DNA from: Bacteroides sp.
Lineage (GTDB): Bacteria; Bacteroidota; Bacteroidia; Bacteroidales; Bacteroidaceae
Direction: 5' to 3'
Assembly: GCA_023665805.1 (NCBI GenBank)
Contig: JAMPDJ010000002.1
Location: 62,001 to 126,000, forward strand
Length of the DNA: 64,000 nucleotides
A program made the position numbers and the translations under genes. The notes beneath the pieces are model-generated. The model worked only from the letters and a program-made list of their open reading frames with translations. It was not told the origin of the DNA and searched no databases. How positions within the stretch are numbered: the stretch's first letter is position 1; each line of letters starts with the position of its first letter. Shown here piece by piece: positions 16,447-25,611 of this stretch.

Positions 16447-17310
16447 TCAGACATCCTCCACCACCTCCCACTCTGCCACTCCCGTGTACTTTTTCATTTC
16501 CATACGGAAGTCCGGAGTGACGCACATGTGCAGCAGGAAGCGGCACCGGATACGGCCATCAGGCAGGGAGATAGGGGAGAGTTCCTGCTGGCTATGGTGC
16601 AGAGGCAGAGTGCGGAAGTAGTGGGCCTGCTCCTGTGTGGTGGTTACCAGCACGTCCTGTGGGAAAAGCGATGGGTCTTTCCATATACCGAAGCAATGGA
16701 GGTAGTACTCGTCACTGTCAAAGGTGGCGTCAAGAATGAAGTCCTCGTCTGTCAACGTCAGGGCATGAATGCGATCCAGGGCAAAATGCTTCAGCACGGT
16801 TTCGTCCGTCTTACGTGCCAACAAGTACCAGCGAGACTGATAGGACTTGAGCGTATAGGGCTGTATGGTGCAGTCGTATGGCTCTGTGTCAACAAACTTC
16901 TGATAGGTCATTCTCATGCACTTGCCCTCCAGCATGGCACGGCCTATGCGTTGCAGATACTGGTTGCCACGCGGAATCACCTGTGGTTGCACACGGTTGC
17001 CCAAGGTGCGGAACTCGCTGAGGAACTCGGCCTCCCACAGATTGGCGATCAGCGAGTGCACGAAGTCCACACGATTGCGGTCGGCATCTGTATCCGCGTG
17101 TACCCGGTATCGCCATACGTTCTTGCCACAATCATGGGCACGTATGTCCAGATGAGTCATATCGCGCATGCCGGCTATCTCGCGTGCAAAACGTTTGCGA
17201 TCCAGCCGCGCGAATCCATCGGCCTGCAGGGCATTGTTAATCTCTTCTCTTGTCAGTCCGTCAGGAGCCGTCATGATGGCCTCCAGCATCAGATAATATC
17301 TCTTGTTCAT
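16447..17310 (-). CDS. WYL-domain transcriptional regulator next to cas12a
   Basis: The 287 residues comprise an N-terminal winged-helix part (MNKRYYLMLEAIMTAPDGLTREEINNA), a central WYL ligand-sensing domain (about 120-205, with SYQSRWYLLARKTDETVLKHF) and a C-terminal WCX extension. WYL regulators often control CRISPR-Cas and other defence genes by binding nucleotides or single-stranded DNA. It is on the same strand and directly upstream of cas12a (162 bases apart), so it could control or be co-transcribed with the cas genes. Its G+C content looks higher than that of cas12a, closer to the chromosome, so it may instead be a resident flanking gene. Confidence 0.85.
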   Translation of the reverse strand: MNKRYYLMLEAIMTAPDGLTREEINNALQADGFARLDRKRFAREIAGMRDMTHLDIRAHDCGKNVWRYRVHADTDADRNRVDFVHSLIANLWEAEFLSEFRTLGNRVQPQVIPRGNQYLQRIGRAMLEGKCMRMTYQKFVDTEPYDCTIQPYTLKSYQSRWYLLARKTDETVLKHFALDRIHALTLTDEDFILDATFDSDEYYLHCFGIWKDPSLFPQDVLVTTTQEQAHYFRTLPLHHSQQELSPISLPDGRIRCRFLLHMCVTPDFRMEMKKYTGVAEWEVVEDV

Positions 17311-17355
17311 ATCCTATAGCCTGTGTTCTTTGTATTAGCGTTCTCTTTGTGCTCT

Positions 17356-17387
17356 CAAAGTTAGCAATAATACTAACAGCTTCCAAA
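17356..17387 (-). promoter_or_regulatory. Promoter of the WYL regulator gene
   Basis: Minus strand TTTG (17387-17384), 20 bases, TAACTTTG (17363-17356): both boxes with ideal spacing, 46 bases before the ATG at 17310. No equally good promoter is visible between this gene and cas12a, so read-through into cas12a is possible. Confidence 0.7.
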
Positions 17388-17599
17388 CAAAGGGTACCCC
17401 TAAAAACAGGGGACACCACAAAAAAGACGCAAAAAGATGGCGGAATACCAATAGTGTACAATATAAATTTCAGCCAAAATCAACCACTATACCGACAAAA
17501 CGAAACCATCAGTCATTAGGAGAAAGCAGTGTGGTTGTTTTTTCAACAGATTAGTATTAGAGTATTTGCACAGACAATTTCCTGATGACAGTCATTAAA

Positions 17600-17888
17600 C
17601 CCAAATCATTGAAAATGGTCTCAATTAGTCTCTGCTACCGCTTTGGGCCAAACCAAAGTCATTGGTCGGAAGAAATACCAGAAAACAGGCAGAACGGGAA
17701 AGGCACAATGCGTATGCTCACGAGACCTCAACGGAAACAACACCTTACATTCGCGAATTCGTGAATTCTCATACACGAATTCACGAATATCATATCTGCT
17801 TTCCATGACGACAGGGCAACGGCCTTGAAAAACATGCACACAACGACTAAAACTCGTTGCAGATTAACTCTCTAATGACCGATTCGGG
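17600..17888. mobile_element. Possible larger, decayed relative of the miniature element
   Basis: The right end (TCTAATGACCGATTCGGG, 17871-17888) matches the inverted-repeat terminus of the three miniature elements in this window. A CCCAAATC left end at 17600 is flanked by TTAAA, and TTAAA also follows the right end (17889-17893), which would be a 5-bp target duplication. The left terminus beyond CCCAAATC is only weakly similar and the interior is not shared, so this is tentative. Confidence 0.35.
17749..17789. repeat. Inverted cluster of the ATTCACGAAT repeat
   Basis: ATTCGTGAATT (17757-17767) and AATTCACGAAT (17778-17788) form an 11-bp inverted repeat with a 10-base loop, preceded by the overlapping ATTCGCGAATTCG. 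The same motif recurs three times at 59976-60033. The remainder of 17311-18035 contains the WYL promoter, the possible decayed element and a terminator, and no gene. Confidence 0.6.
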
Positions 17889-17956
17889 TTAAACTGACGT
17901 GTATTTCCAGGTATCTATCAGCCGGATAAAAGCCAAAAGAGGCTGCCAAACAAATG

Positions 17957-17999
17957 AACTGCACCCCAAAAGCTTTTGTACAACTTTTGGGGTGCAGTT
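17957..17999. terminator. Strong hairpin, terminator of the C69 dipeptidase gene
   Basis: A perfect 16-bp stem (AACTGCACCCCAAAAG at 17957-17972, its complement at 17984-17999) has an 11-base loop. It lies 36 bases after the stop of the minus-strand gene at 18036. The T-rich side is better on the plus strand (TTTTATTTTA), so it is probably bidirectional. Confidence 0.75.
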
Positions 18000-18035
18000 T
18001 TATTTTATGCAATCTCACAATAAGACAAGCAAAGC

Positions 18036-19697
18036 TTACTTCAGCAAATACTTGTCACCGGATTCCTCCACCATCTTGCGGGCGTATGGTTCGGGATAGC
18101 CTGGACGCAGCGGTGCGACCGGTTCTCCGCCGGGGGTGAGGATATAGTCGCCGTTGTCGTCTACCTTCTTGACGCACATGTCGTTGTATTTGACAATAAG
18201 TTTCTGTGCCAATTGCATCCATTCGTCCATCATCATGCCGGCCATGCGGAGGCTGTAGTCACTGAGGAACTTCTTGCCTTCAGCCTCTGGCATGTCCTTG
18301 GCCTTTTTCTCCATGTAGTCCTGCACGCTGTTGAAATCTCTCTCCAACTTGTCGCGCACGGCTTGTAGCTCGGGGAAAAGAAGGTCGTAACGATAATATA
18401 CCATATTGCTCACCCAGTTGCATACCCAGAAAGCATTGCGGAAACTGAATGTCGTGGCGTTGGCCAACTTGGAACTGTAGCACTCGGGGACGGACTCCAG
18501 ACATGAGTATATGGGGGTAAGTGCAACCATATTGGCATCATCGTTGCCAAACCACAGGAGACCGCCTATGTAGTCGGGCAACCAGTCGCGCAATTGTGCC
18601 ACATATATGGCACTGGACTGTACGGTGCTGATAGGACGTTCGTTGAAATACTCCTTGCCGTCCACCTTGTATGACAAAGGAGTCAGACGATAAGGCATAT
18701 TCCATGGCAGGCTGCCCAGGCCCTCGGTAATGTCCATGGGAGTCCCCTCATAATGGTCGCGCATCATATTCTTGACATCCTGAGTGCTAAGCGGCTGTTT
18801 GGGCTTCACCCACAGAGGCATTTCGTGATGCATGCCGTCTATGGGCTTCTTGGTGTCTGGATTTATGTCCTCGCCCATGGCATATGGAAGATATGGTTGC
18901 ATATCGTCGGCAGCCCACTTGTTGAAGAAACTCCACACGCGTGCCTCACAATATCGCTGCGCGCCAAAGTCTGTCGGCGCATAAGCCTCGGAGAAAGAGA
19001 AATCCCTGTCCTTGCCATCGAAATAACCTTTTTTGCGGGCAAAGGAAATGACATCCTTGGAATAAAGGCAGTTCTCCTTGTCCTTAAGCGGGAACTGACG
19101 TATGCGACTATGGTTGGCATGAGCTGAAATCATGTCATCTGGCATGCGGCGTGCCACCCACACGGCTCCTTTCTCTTCCTTGCCCTTGCCTATGAGTTCC
19201 ATAATCCATACCTCGTTCTTGTCAGCTATGGTAAAACTCTCGCCACTGGACTGATAGCCATATGTCTGGCAAAGTTCGTCAATCAGGCGAATGGCCTCGC
19301 GAGCAGTCTTGCAACGCTCCAGGGCAATCCACATCAGCGAACCGTAGTCCATAATGCCCGGCCCCTCTTCCAGCTCGGGACGGCCCCCAAAGGTTGTCTC
19401 CATGATACTGAGCTGATGTTCGTTGAGGAAACCGGTAACCTGATACGTCTCCTCCGCCTCCGGAATCTCGCCCAAGTAGTTACTGGTCTCGTAGTGATAG
19501 AGCTGGCGCATGGTTCCCTTGGGATGCTTGCCCGCGGGCTTGTAGTACAGAGAAGAGAACATGGCATAACTGTCGCTGCTGTAGCTTATGATGACACTGC
19601 CATCCGCGGATGCCTTCTTGCCAACAATCAGATTGGTGCAAGGCATAGCAGCAACTGCTGCAAGCAAAAGGGTGAAAATTGTTAGAATTTTTCGCAT
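18036..19697 (-). CDS. C69 family dipeptidase, secreted
   Basis: N-terminal-nucleophile dipeptidase. It has 553 residues, with a signal peptide MRKILTIFTLLLAAVAAMP directly followed by Cys20 (CTNLIVGKKASADGS), the catalytic cysteine exposed after processing. Family blocks include DGSVIISYSSDSYA and the peptide-binding region ending GSLMWIALERCKTAREAI. It probably acts in the periplasm on dipeptides, which suits a peptide-fermenting gut or oral anaerobe. It is a lone gene with its own terminator downstream. Confidence 0.93.
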   Translation of the reverse strand: MRKILTIFTLLLAAVAAMPCTNLIVGKKASADGSVIISYSSDSYAMFSSLYYKPAGKHPKGTMRQLYHYETSNYLGEIPEAEETYQVTGFLNEHQLSIMETTFGGRPELEEGPGIMDYGSLMWIALERCKTAREAIRLIDELCQTYGYQSSGESFTIADKNEVWIMELIGKGKEEKGAVWVARRMPDDMISAHANHSRIRQFPLKDKENCLYSKDVISFARKKGYFDGKDRDFSFSEAYAPTDFGAQRYCEARVWSFFNKWAADDMQPYLPYAMGEDINPDTKKPIDGMHHEMPLWVKPKQPLSTQDVKNMMRDHYEGTPMDITEGLGSLPWNMPYRLTPLSYKVDGKEYFNERPISTVQSSAIYVAQLRDWLPDYIGGLLWFGNDDANMVALTPIYSCLESVPECYSSKLANATTFSFRNAFWVCNWVSNMVYYRYDLLFPELQAVRDKLERDFNSVQDYMEKKAKDMPEAEGKKFLSDYSLRMAGMMMDEWMQLAQKLIVKYNDMCVKKVDDNGDYILTPGGEPVAPLRPGYPEPYARKMVEESGDKYLLK

Positions 19698-19867
19698 TGT
19701 GTATTACTGTGTTTTTGCGGATACAAGTATCCTACGCTCCCTGGCCCGACCGACATATACATAATCATAACATGTATCAGACCGTCAAAGCCCACCGTAT
19801 ACGGAGGTGGCACTACCCGCTCGTTTATAATTTATCCACGCATCCTAATGATGGTACGCGCAGCAGT

Positions 19868-20743
19868 TCACTTGATAAGCAGCTTATCGGATCCGGCTGC
19901 CTTGAAGCTCATATCCAATCCTTTGACACTGTGAGTGAGAGCACCGAAACTGATGAAGTCAACGCCCGCCTTGGCATAAGGAATCATAGTGTCGAACGTG
20001 ATGCCGCCGCTGGACTCGGTTTCGGCACGGCCGGCAACCAGTTCCACTGCCTTGCGGGTATCTTCGGGCGTGAAGTTGTCGAACATGATACGGTCGCATC
20101 CTTCCGCCAAAGCCTCCTCCAATTCCTGCCAATTGCGCACCTCGCACTCTATCTTCAAATCCTTTCCATGTTCCTTGCAATACTGCTTGGCACGACTGAT
20201 GGCATTGTGCACGCCTCCACAGAAGTCAATATGATTATCCTTGAGCAATATCATGTCGAAAAGACCGATACGGTGGTTCATGCCTCCGCCTATCTTCACT
20301 GCCTCCTTCTCAAGCATACGCATGCCGGGAGTGGTCTTGCGTGTATCCAGAACACGGGTCTTTGTGCCGGCATCAATCAAGGCCTGCTGATATTTGTGAG
20401 TCATGGTGGCAATGCCTGACATACGCTGAAGGATATTGAGCATCAGACGTTCGGTCTGCAACAGACTTTGTTCCTTACCCTTGACACTCATTACTATGTC
20501 ACCCGGCTTTACATGAGCACCGTCCTGGATGTAGACTTCAACCTCCAGGGTGGGGTCAAAACGATGAAAGACCTGCTTGGCAATCTCCACACCGGCAAAG
20601 ATGCCCTCCTCCTTTATCAAGAGTTTGCTCTCGCCCATGTTGTCTGCCGGGATGCAACACAAAGTGGTGTGGTCACCGTCACCGATGTCCTCGCTAAAAG
20701 CCAAATCGATGAGTTTTTCGTTCAATTCTTGTACGCTTAACAT
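19868..20743 (-). CDS. nadC: Nicotinate-nucleotide pyrophosphorylase (carboxylating)
   Basis: Converts quinolinate and PRPP to nicotinate mononucleotide, CO2 and pyrophosphate in de novo NAD synthesis. It has 291 residues, the normal length. Characteristic blocks are EDIGDGDHTT (18-27), RMSGIATMTHKY (107-118), TRVLDTRKTTPGMRMLEK with the substrate-binding Arg/Lys cluster, and GGGMNHRIGLFDMILLKDNH. It is last in the pepD/lipoprotein/rlmH/nadC operon, 24 bases after rlmH. NadA and NadB are not in this window. Confidence 0.96.
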   Translation of the reverse strand: MLSVQELNEKLIDLAFSEDIGDGDHTTLCCIPADNMGESKLLIKEEGIFAGVEIAKQVFHRFDPTLEVEVYIQDGAHVKPGDIVMSVKGKEQSLLQTERLMLNILQRMSGIATMTHKYQQALIDAGTKTRVLDTRKTTPGMRMLEKEAVKIGGGMNHRIGLFDMILLKDNHIDFCGGVHNAISRAKQYCKEHGKDLKIECEVRNWQELEEALAEGCDRIMFDNFTPEDTRKAVELVAGRAETESSGGITFDTMIPYAKAGVDFISFGALTHSVKGLDMSFKAAGSDKLLIK

Positions 20744-20767
20744 ACTTGCATGTATTTTATTTGTTAA

Positions 20768-21241
20768 TTATTCGTGATGATATGGTTCGCCATTCAATAT
20801 AGTCATGGCACGATACACCTGTTCCACAAAGAGCAATCGTATCATCTGGTGCGAAAGGGTCATCTGGGACAACGAAATCTTCTCGTCCGCCCTGTCATAG
20901 ACAGATGGCGCAAAACCGTATGGCCCCCCCACGATGCACAGCAGACGTTTGGTACCACCGACCATCTTCTTCTGCATCCATGAAGCGAACTCCACACTGC
21001 GCCTTTCCACACCATGCTCGTCCAGCAGCACGACCCTGTCTCCTATACGCACGCGCCCCAGTATCATGCTTGCCTCCTGTTCCTTCTGCTGTGCCTCGGA
21101 CAAAGCACCGGTCTGACGCAATTCCGGTATCACTTCCACATCAACCGGCAAATAATGTTTCAAGCGTGACAGGTACTCGTCCACCAATGCAATTATGTGC
21201 TTGTCCGTGGTCTTACCTACGACCAATAAAGTTACCTTCAT
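20768..21241 (-). CDS. rlmH: 23S rRNA pseudouridine1915 N3-methyltransferase RlmH
   Basis: SPOUT-class methyltransferase acting on the assembled 70S ribosome. I use the ATG at 21241 (MKVTLLVVGKTTDKHIIALV), giving 157 residues as in the family. An in-frame GTG at 21271 would add 10 residues lying inside the upstream gene. The SAM-binding trefoil knot is recognisable (LLCIVGGPYGFAPSVYDRAD) and the tail IRLLFVEQVYRAMTILNGEPYHHE is diagnostic. It overlaps the 3' end of the lipoprotein gene by 29 bases. Confidence 0.96.
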   Translation of the reverse strand: MKVTLLVVGKTTDKHIIALVDEYLSRLKHYLPVDVEVIPELRQTGALSEAQQKEQEASMILGRVRIGDRVVLLDEHGVERRSVEFASWMQKKMVGGTKRLLCIVGGPYGFAPSVYDRADEKISLSQMTLSHQMIRLLFVEQVYRAMTILNGEPYHHE

Positions 21242-22697
21242 CTCCTTGCCGTTGATTATTCTCGTATGCACCTATGTCCGCGCCCTCCGGCATGTCACGC
21301 CTACGGCCCAACCTATCAACAGGATAGCATTCCACCCAACGGATATCAGCACTGTCGCAGAAATGTGCCAAAGTATCCGGTGTGAAGTCATATAGGCGTG
21401 CACGGGTGTCGAAAAGCAGAAACTGCCGTCCATAAGACATAGTATCCTTGGGATTTTCATATATGTTGCGTATGAAACGTGCTGAGTCGCCATCGCTGTA
21501 GACGGTGTTCAGGAAACAGCGTTCAAAGTGATAGCGCACCGAATCGCCGAAGTTCTTCTCCTTGATAAAACTGCCTGATATGACATCCTCGCCATAACCA
21601 TTGATGACGCAGTTACGGAAGCTTGCCTGCGTTATATCGTAAAACATGGTGTCCTCGTACTCCACATCATAGTCGCGCAAGCATAATGCCCAACCACGCT
21701 CAGCATCGAAATTATAGAACTGGGCCAAGGTGCAAAAAGTCATCTCCGCATCGCCTCCAATCATGTGGAACAGGTCTCCGAAAGCATTGCTTATCTGAGT
21801 ATTATATGCTTTCACGCGGCAGTTCTTGGCCCATAAGGCATTACCCCCAGTGTTGTGTATAACACAATTGGCCAATTCCATATCCGTATCCTCTGCCACT
21901 ATGCCAAAGGTACTGCTATGCAAGTCCAGATAGCCGAACTTGTGCCCGAAGCCATGAAGGTATACTCCGCCCCACTGCTGCGGCGTATTGTCATAAGGCA
22001 GATAATCAAACAGATTGCCGGTCCTGTCGCCACGGAATACCACAGGAGCGTCCAATGAGCCATTGACCCGAAGCGTCCCATCCACGCACATGGAGGCATG
22101 CTGATGGAAATACAACTGGGTGCCGGCCTCCAGCGTCATGGTAGCACCAGAGGCTACATAAAGGCTGTCATAAATGATTACTGGCCTACGGCTCTGCACC
22201 GTCGTGTCCTGTTCTATCACCTTCACACCATGCCAGTGCCATGCGTCCCGCCCTCCTGCATGCAATGCAACATACTGCATCTGTCCGCTCTCCAATAGGA
22301 AACACAGGCTATCGGTGTACTGCGTGACTGTATCGGCATCAGCATCAGGCAATGTCACTTCAATGTGAACAAAGATACTGTCGTCTCCCGGCACTTCGAA
22401 ATCATTGCCTGCTCCGCCTTGCAGAAACTGTCCGTCCACATTGGCGCAGAAGAGGCTGCCACTGGCATGTTTAAGACGGACTTCACTAATTCTCAGCCCG
22501 GCCTTATTGCGGTTGTAGACCAGCAGACGTTGAGTACTGCTGCTGACTGTACTGACCAACGTGTCAAAGCTGACCGTATCGCGTCCGAAAGTCAAACGCG
22601 CACCGGTGTCAGTGGTCCACGAGCCAAAGTCGTCGCATCCGGACAATACCGTCAACAATACACCTAATACTATTATATATATATAGGCTCTTCTCAA
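21213..22697 (-). CDS. Outer-membrane-type lipoprotein with right-handed parallel beta-helix
   Basis: I place the start at a TTG at 22697, preceded by AGGGGA six bases upstream. It gives a compact lipoprotein signal LRRAYIYIIVLGVLLTVLSGC with the lipobox cysteine at residue 21. A more upstream TTG (22733) would overlap pepD. The mature protein (about 470 residues) shows strand-rich repeats such as GTLRVNGSLDAPVVFRGDR, typical of a parallel beta-helix, with conserved ENNQRQGDEG near the end. Proteins of this kind are regularly found between pepD and rlmH in Bacteroidales, with unknown function. Confidence 0.8.
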   Translation of the reverse strand: MRRAYIYIIVLGVLLTVLSGCDDFGSWTTDTGARLTFGRDTVSFDTLVSTVSSSTQRLLVYNRNKAGLRISEVRLKHASGSLFCANVDGQFLQGGAGNDFEVPGDDSIFVHIEVTLPDADADTVTQYTDSLCFLLESGQMQYVALHAGGRDAWHWHGVKVIEQDTTVQSRRPVIIYDSLYVASGATMTLEAGTQLYFHQHASMCVDGTLRVNGSLDAPVVFRGDRTGNLFDYLPYDNTPQQWGGVYLHGFGHKFGYLDLHSSTFGIVAEDTDMELANCVIHNTGGNALWAKNCRVKAYNTQISNAFGDLFHMIGGDAEMTFCTLAQFYNFDAERGWALCLRDYDVEYEDTMFYDITQASFRNCVINGYGEDVISGSFIKEKNFGDSVRYHFERCFLNTVYSDGDSARFIRNIYENPKDTMSYGRQFLLFDTRARLYDFTPDTLAHFCDSADIRWVECYPVDRLGRRRDMPEGADIGAYENNQRQGDEGNFIGRR

Positions 22698-22710
22698 AAC
22701 CAATCCCCTA

Positions 22711-24153
22711 TTATATGTTTGCAAGAATTGCAAGCAAGTGATCCCACACCAACTGCACGCTGGGAATATACATACGCTCCTCAGGGCTGTGTACTCCGCG
22801 CATCGTGGGGCCGAGACTCACCATGTCCATGCCTGGGAATTTTTCACTGAACAGTCCGCATTCAAGACCGGCGTGAATACCACCCACGAACGGCTCCTTG
22901 CCAAACAGTTTCTTGTACTGTTCCACGGTCACCTCCAGCAATTTGCTGTTGGGATTCATCTGCCAACCAGGATAACCTTCACCAGTCCGGACTTCAGCTC
23001 CGGCAAGTTCAAAGGCAGCACGCACGGATGCAGCGACATTATGACGTGCACTAAGTATACTGCTGCGTTGACTGGAATTGACAACTATGGTATGGTCGGC
23101 AGCGTTCTTGTTGACACTTGCCAAGTTGCTGCTTGTCTCCACCAGTTCTATGTCCTGACACATGGCAAAGATGCCATTGTCGACAGCCTGCAAAGCCAAA
23201 ATCAAATTACGGCCAGTCTGCTTGTCAATGACGCAGTCCCGAGCCTCGGTGCTCTCCAGCAAGAACTGCATTGATTTCTCCGTACTATGGTATTCCTCCT
23301 CCACATTGGACTGGAAGATGTTCCAATCCACGCGAATCTGTTCCTTATAGGCATAGGGCACAGCCACCACGCATGAAGCCTCACGAGGAATGGCATTGTG
23401 CAATCCGCCGGCCTGAATGTCCGCAATACGAATATCGGTCTTTTCCTGCTGCATATACAGGAACCGGGCCAACAACTTATTGGCATTGGCACGTTTCTGG
23501 TCTATGTCAGCTCCGGAGTGACCACCAGTCAAGTTCTTTATGGTCAGACTGACAAAAAACATGCCATCATCAACAGGCTCGTCCTTGTAATGAAAAGTTG
23601 CCATCGTGCGACAACCACCGGCACAACTTACAAAGATGTAGCCTTCATCCTCGTTATCCAAGTTAACCATCAAACGCCCCTTTATAAAATCGGCAGGCAT
23701 TGCTTCGGCACCCGTCAAACCGGTCTCCTCGTCACGAGTGAACACACACTCCAACGGACCATGAGGAATGTCTGTGGCCCTCAACAAAGCCACTTCCATG
23801 GCACACCCTATACCATCATCGGCACCCAATGTCGTATCCTTCGCCTTCAACCATTCGCCATCCACATACGCCTGTATGGCATCCTGCTCGAAATCAAAGT
23901 CCACACCCTTGTTCTTCTCACACACCATATCCATGTGGCTCTGCAGGGTCAGCATGGGCCTGTTCTCCATTCCGGGAGTGGCAGGTTTGCGGATTACCAC
24001 ATTGCCTATCTCGTCACGTACAGTCTCCAACCCCAGACTCCGGCCTACCCCCAACAAGTATTCCATCATCTTGTCCTCCTTTTTGGAAGGACGAGGCACA
24101 CGGGTTATCTCACTAAAGGCCTCAAAAACAGAGGCTGGTTTCAAGTTCTTCAT
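22711..24153 (-). CDS. pepD: Aminoacyl-histidine dipeptidase PepD (M20)
   Basis: Cytoplasmic zinc dipeptidase (carnosinase-type) of 480 residues. Metal and catalytic positions are visible: LQSHMDMVCEKN (His then Asp near 70-80), KDTTLGADDGIGC (Asp), TRDEETGLTGA (the Glu-Glu pair) and a late HAGLECGLF (His). A lid/dimerisation domain lies between about 185 and 390. It is the first gene of the minus-strand operon pepD/lipoprotein/rlmH/nadC and is divergent from the small membrane protein at 24286. Confidence 0.95.
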   Translation of the reverse strand: MKNLKPASVFEAFSEITRVPRPSKKEDKMMEYLLGVGRSLGLETVRDEIGNVVIRKPATPGMENRPMLTLQSHMDMVCEKNKGVDFDFEQDAIQAYVDGEWLKAKDTTLGADDGIGCAMEVALLRATDIPHGPLECVFTRDEETGLTGAEAMPADFIKGRLMVNLDNEDEGYIFVSCAGGCRTMATFHYKDEPVDDGMFFVSLTIKNLTGGHSGADIDQKRANANKLLARFLYMQQEKTDIRIADIQAGGLHNAIPREASCVVAVPYAYKEQIRVDWNIFQSNVEEEYHSTEKSMQFLLESTEARDCVIDKQTGRNLILALQAVDNGIFAMCQDIELVETSSNLASVNKNAADHTIVVNSSQRSSILSARHNVAASVRAAFELAGAEVRTGEGYPGWQMNPNSKLLEVTVEQYKKLFGKEPFVGGIHAGLECGLFSEKFPGMDMVSLGPTMRGVHSPEERMYIPSVQLVWDHLLAILANI

Positions 24154-24211
24154 ATCTCACGTATGTATTTGTGCATTAACATCAAAATAACGCATTGCCA
24201 TTGGGATTTAT

Positions 24212-24242
24212 TTGGCCAATTAGCAAATAATCATTACCTTTG
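24212..24242 (+). promoter_or_regulatory. Promoter of the small membrane protein gene
   Basis: TTG (24212-24214), 20 bases, TACCTTTG (24235-24242): the full Bacteroidota consensus, 43 bases before the ATG at 24286. It probably also serves the OmpH gene at 24547. Confidence 0.75.
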
Positions 24243-24285
24243 TCATCCGAAATCATGCAGTTACGCATGCAAATATACGAATTAA

Positions 24286-24495
24286 ATGTTAAAACTCCTA
24301 CTACTGACATTTGGAATTTGCGTTGTCAGCATCTTATTGCTCTCCATATCCATCATTCTGCAAAAAGGAGGCAAGTTCCGCAGCTTGCACATAGGCCAAA
24401 GTCCCGAGATGCGCAAGAAAGGCATACACTGCGTGCAAAGCATGGATAGCATGATGAGACACCCAAGCCCGTACCGTGTAAAGGAAAAAGCATAG
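24286..24495 (+). CDS. Conserved small membrane protein of Bacteroidales
   Basis: A 69-residue protein with one N-terminal membrane helix (about 1-25, MLKLLLLTFGICVVSILLLS). A conserved cytoplasmic tail follows, with HIGQSPEMRKKGIHCVQSMD, the Gly-Ile-x-Cys-x-Gln-Ser-Met-Asp signature of an uncharacterised family widespread in Bacteroidales. It is driven by a clear promoter at 24212-24242 and followed by the OmpH-type gene 51 bases later. No function is known; membership is from motif recognition. Confidence 0.75.
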   Translation: MLKLLLLTFGICVVSILLLSISIILQKGGKFRSLHIGQSPEMRKKGIHCVQSMDSMMRHPSPYRVKEKA

Positions 24496-24546
24496 TCACG
24501 GCAAAGGCAACACAGCATAAAGCAACAAATAACACATACTACATCA

Positions 24547-25128
24547 ATGAAAAAGTACCTCATTCTTGCCATGGCGGCAGCCTTAGGCTTCACATCATGT
24601 GGCAACAACAAAGAGACAGACAACGCACAAACATCAGAAACAACCAATACAGAGACCGAGGGACTGCGCATCGCTTACGTGGAACTGGACAGCTTGATGA
24701 GCCAATACCAGCTATACAAGGATTACGAGGCCGTACTCACCCGCAAAGGCACTGACATCCAAAACACACTGGCACAGAAACAGCGCAAACTGGAGTCAAA
24801 TGCCGCAGCCATGCAGCGCAAATACGAGAACAACGGCTTCCAGACTCGCGACGAACTGGAACGCGCGCAGCAGAGCATCCAGCAACAGGAGATGGAACTG
24901 CAGCAATTGGCCGCCAAGCTCAACAATGAATTCAACGAAGAGCAGGCACGCATAAACGAGGAAGCCCGCGACAGCATACAGGCTTTTTTGAAGACCTACA
25001 ACCAGACAAAGAAATATGACTATGTGATGATAAAGGCCGGTGACAATTTGCTCATAGCAAATCCTCGCTACAACATCACGAAAGACATCGTGAACGGTCT
25101 TAACAAACGTTATAGTGCCAAAAAGTAA
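24547..25128 (+). CDS. OmpH/Skp-family periplasmic chaperone, lipoprotein form
   Basis: A 193-residue protein with a lipoprotein signal MKKYLILAMAAALGFTSCG (Cys18), a Thr/Asn/Glu linker, then the Skp fold. A strand (LRIAYVELDSLMSQY) precedes a long charged coiled coil (about 65-150) and the closing strand DYVMIKAGDNLLIANPRYNI. Skp proteins hold unfolded outer-membrane proteins in the periplasm. The lipid anchor is common in Bacteroidota. It stands alone before the rplU promoter. Confidence 0.88.
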   Translation: MKKYLILAMAAALGFTSCGNNKETDNAQTSETTNTETEGLRIAYVELDSLMSQYQLYKDYEAVLTRKGTDIQNTLAQKQRKLESNAAAMQRKYENNGFQTRDELERAQQSIQQQEMELQQLAAKLNNEFNEEQARINEEARDSIQAFLKTYNQTKKYDYVMIKAGDNLLIANPRYNITKDIVNGLNKRYSAKK

Positions 25129-25147
25129 TCATTTCACGTGCTAACGC

Positions 25148-25178
25148 TTGCATAACTCACAGAAATACATTACCTTTG
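25148..25178 (+). promoter_or_regulatory. Promoter of rplU-rpmA
   Basis: TTG (25148-25150), 20 bases, TACCTTTG (25171-25178). Transcription should start near 25185, leaving an 80-base leader before rplU. Confidence 0.8.
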
Positions 25179-25191
25179 CAACCGATTTATG

Positions 25192-25239
25192 CCGTTTAGG
25201 CCAAAAACAAGAGGGCTACGAGTTGGCTCCGCCTAACGG
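25192..25239 (+). promoter_or_regulatory. Structured 5' leader of rplU
   Basis: CCGTTTAGGC (25192-25201) can pair with GCCTAACGG (25231-25239), with one bulged T, enclosing a G+C-rich loop region. Leaders like this often allow ribosomal-protein autoregulation. Whether bL21 binds it is inference. Confidence 0.45.
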
Positions 25240-25265
25240 TCAAACCCGTTATAATAATTAAAACA

Positions 25266-25583
25266 ATGTACGCAATCGTAGAGATTAACGGTCAGCAGTT
25301 CAAGGCCGAAGCAGGCAAGAAACTGTTCGTGTACCACATCGTTGGTGCAGAAGCAGGCCAGACTGCTGAGTTTGAGAAGGTGTTGTTGGTAGACAACAAT
25401 GGTACTGTCACTGTAGGTACTCCCACCGTAGAGGGTGCCAAGGTGGTATGCGAAGTAGTTTCTCCCCTGGTCAAGGGCGACAAGATTCTTGTTTTCCACA
25501 AGAAGCGTCGTAAGGGCTACCGCAAGTTGAACGGTCACCGTCAGCAGTTTACAGAGTTGACTATCAAGGAAGTTATTGCTTAA
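25266..25583 (+). CDS. rplU: 50S ribosomal protein bL21
   Basis: Binds 23S rRNA near the peptidyl-tRNA exit side, next to L20. The 105 residues have the exact family opening [20 protein letters not shown] and the C-terminal [20 protein letters not shown] block. Start and length are standard. It is followed after 28 bases by rpmA, the conserved bL21-bL27 pair, and is preceded by a clear promoter and a foldable leader. Confidence 0.98.
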   Translation: MYAIVEINGQQFKAEAGKKLFVYHIVGAEAGQTAEFEKVLLVDNNGTVTVGTPTVEGAKVVCEVVSPLVKGDKILVFHKKRRKGYRKLNGHRQQFTELTIKEVIA

Positions 25584-25611
25584 TCACTAAAAATCACAGG
25601 AGGAACAAAGA

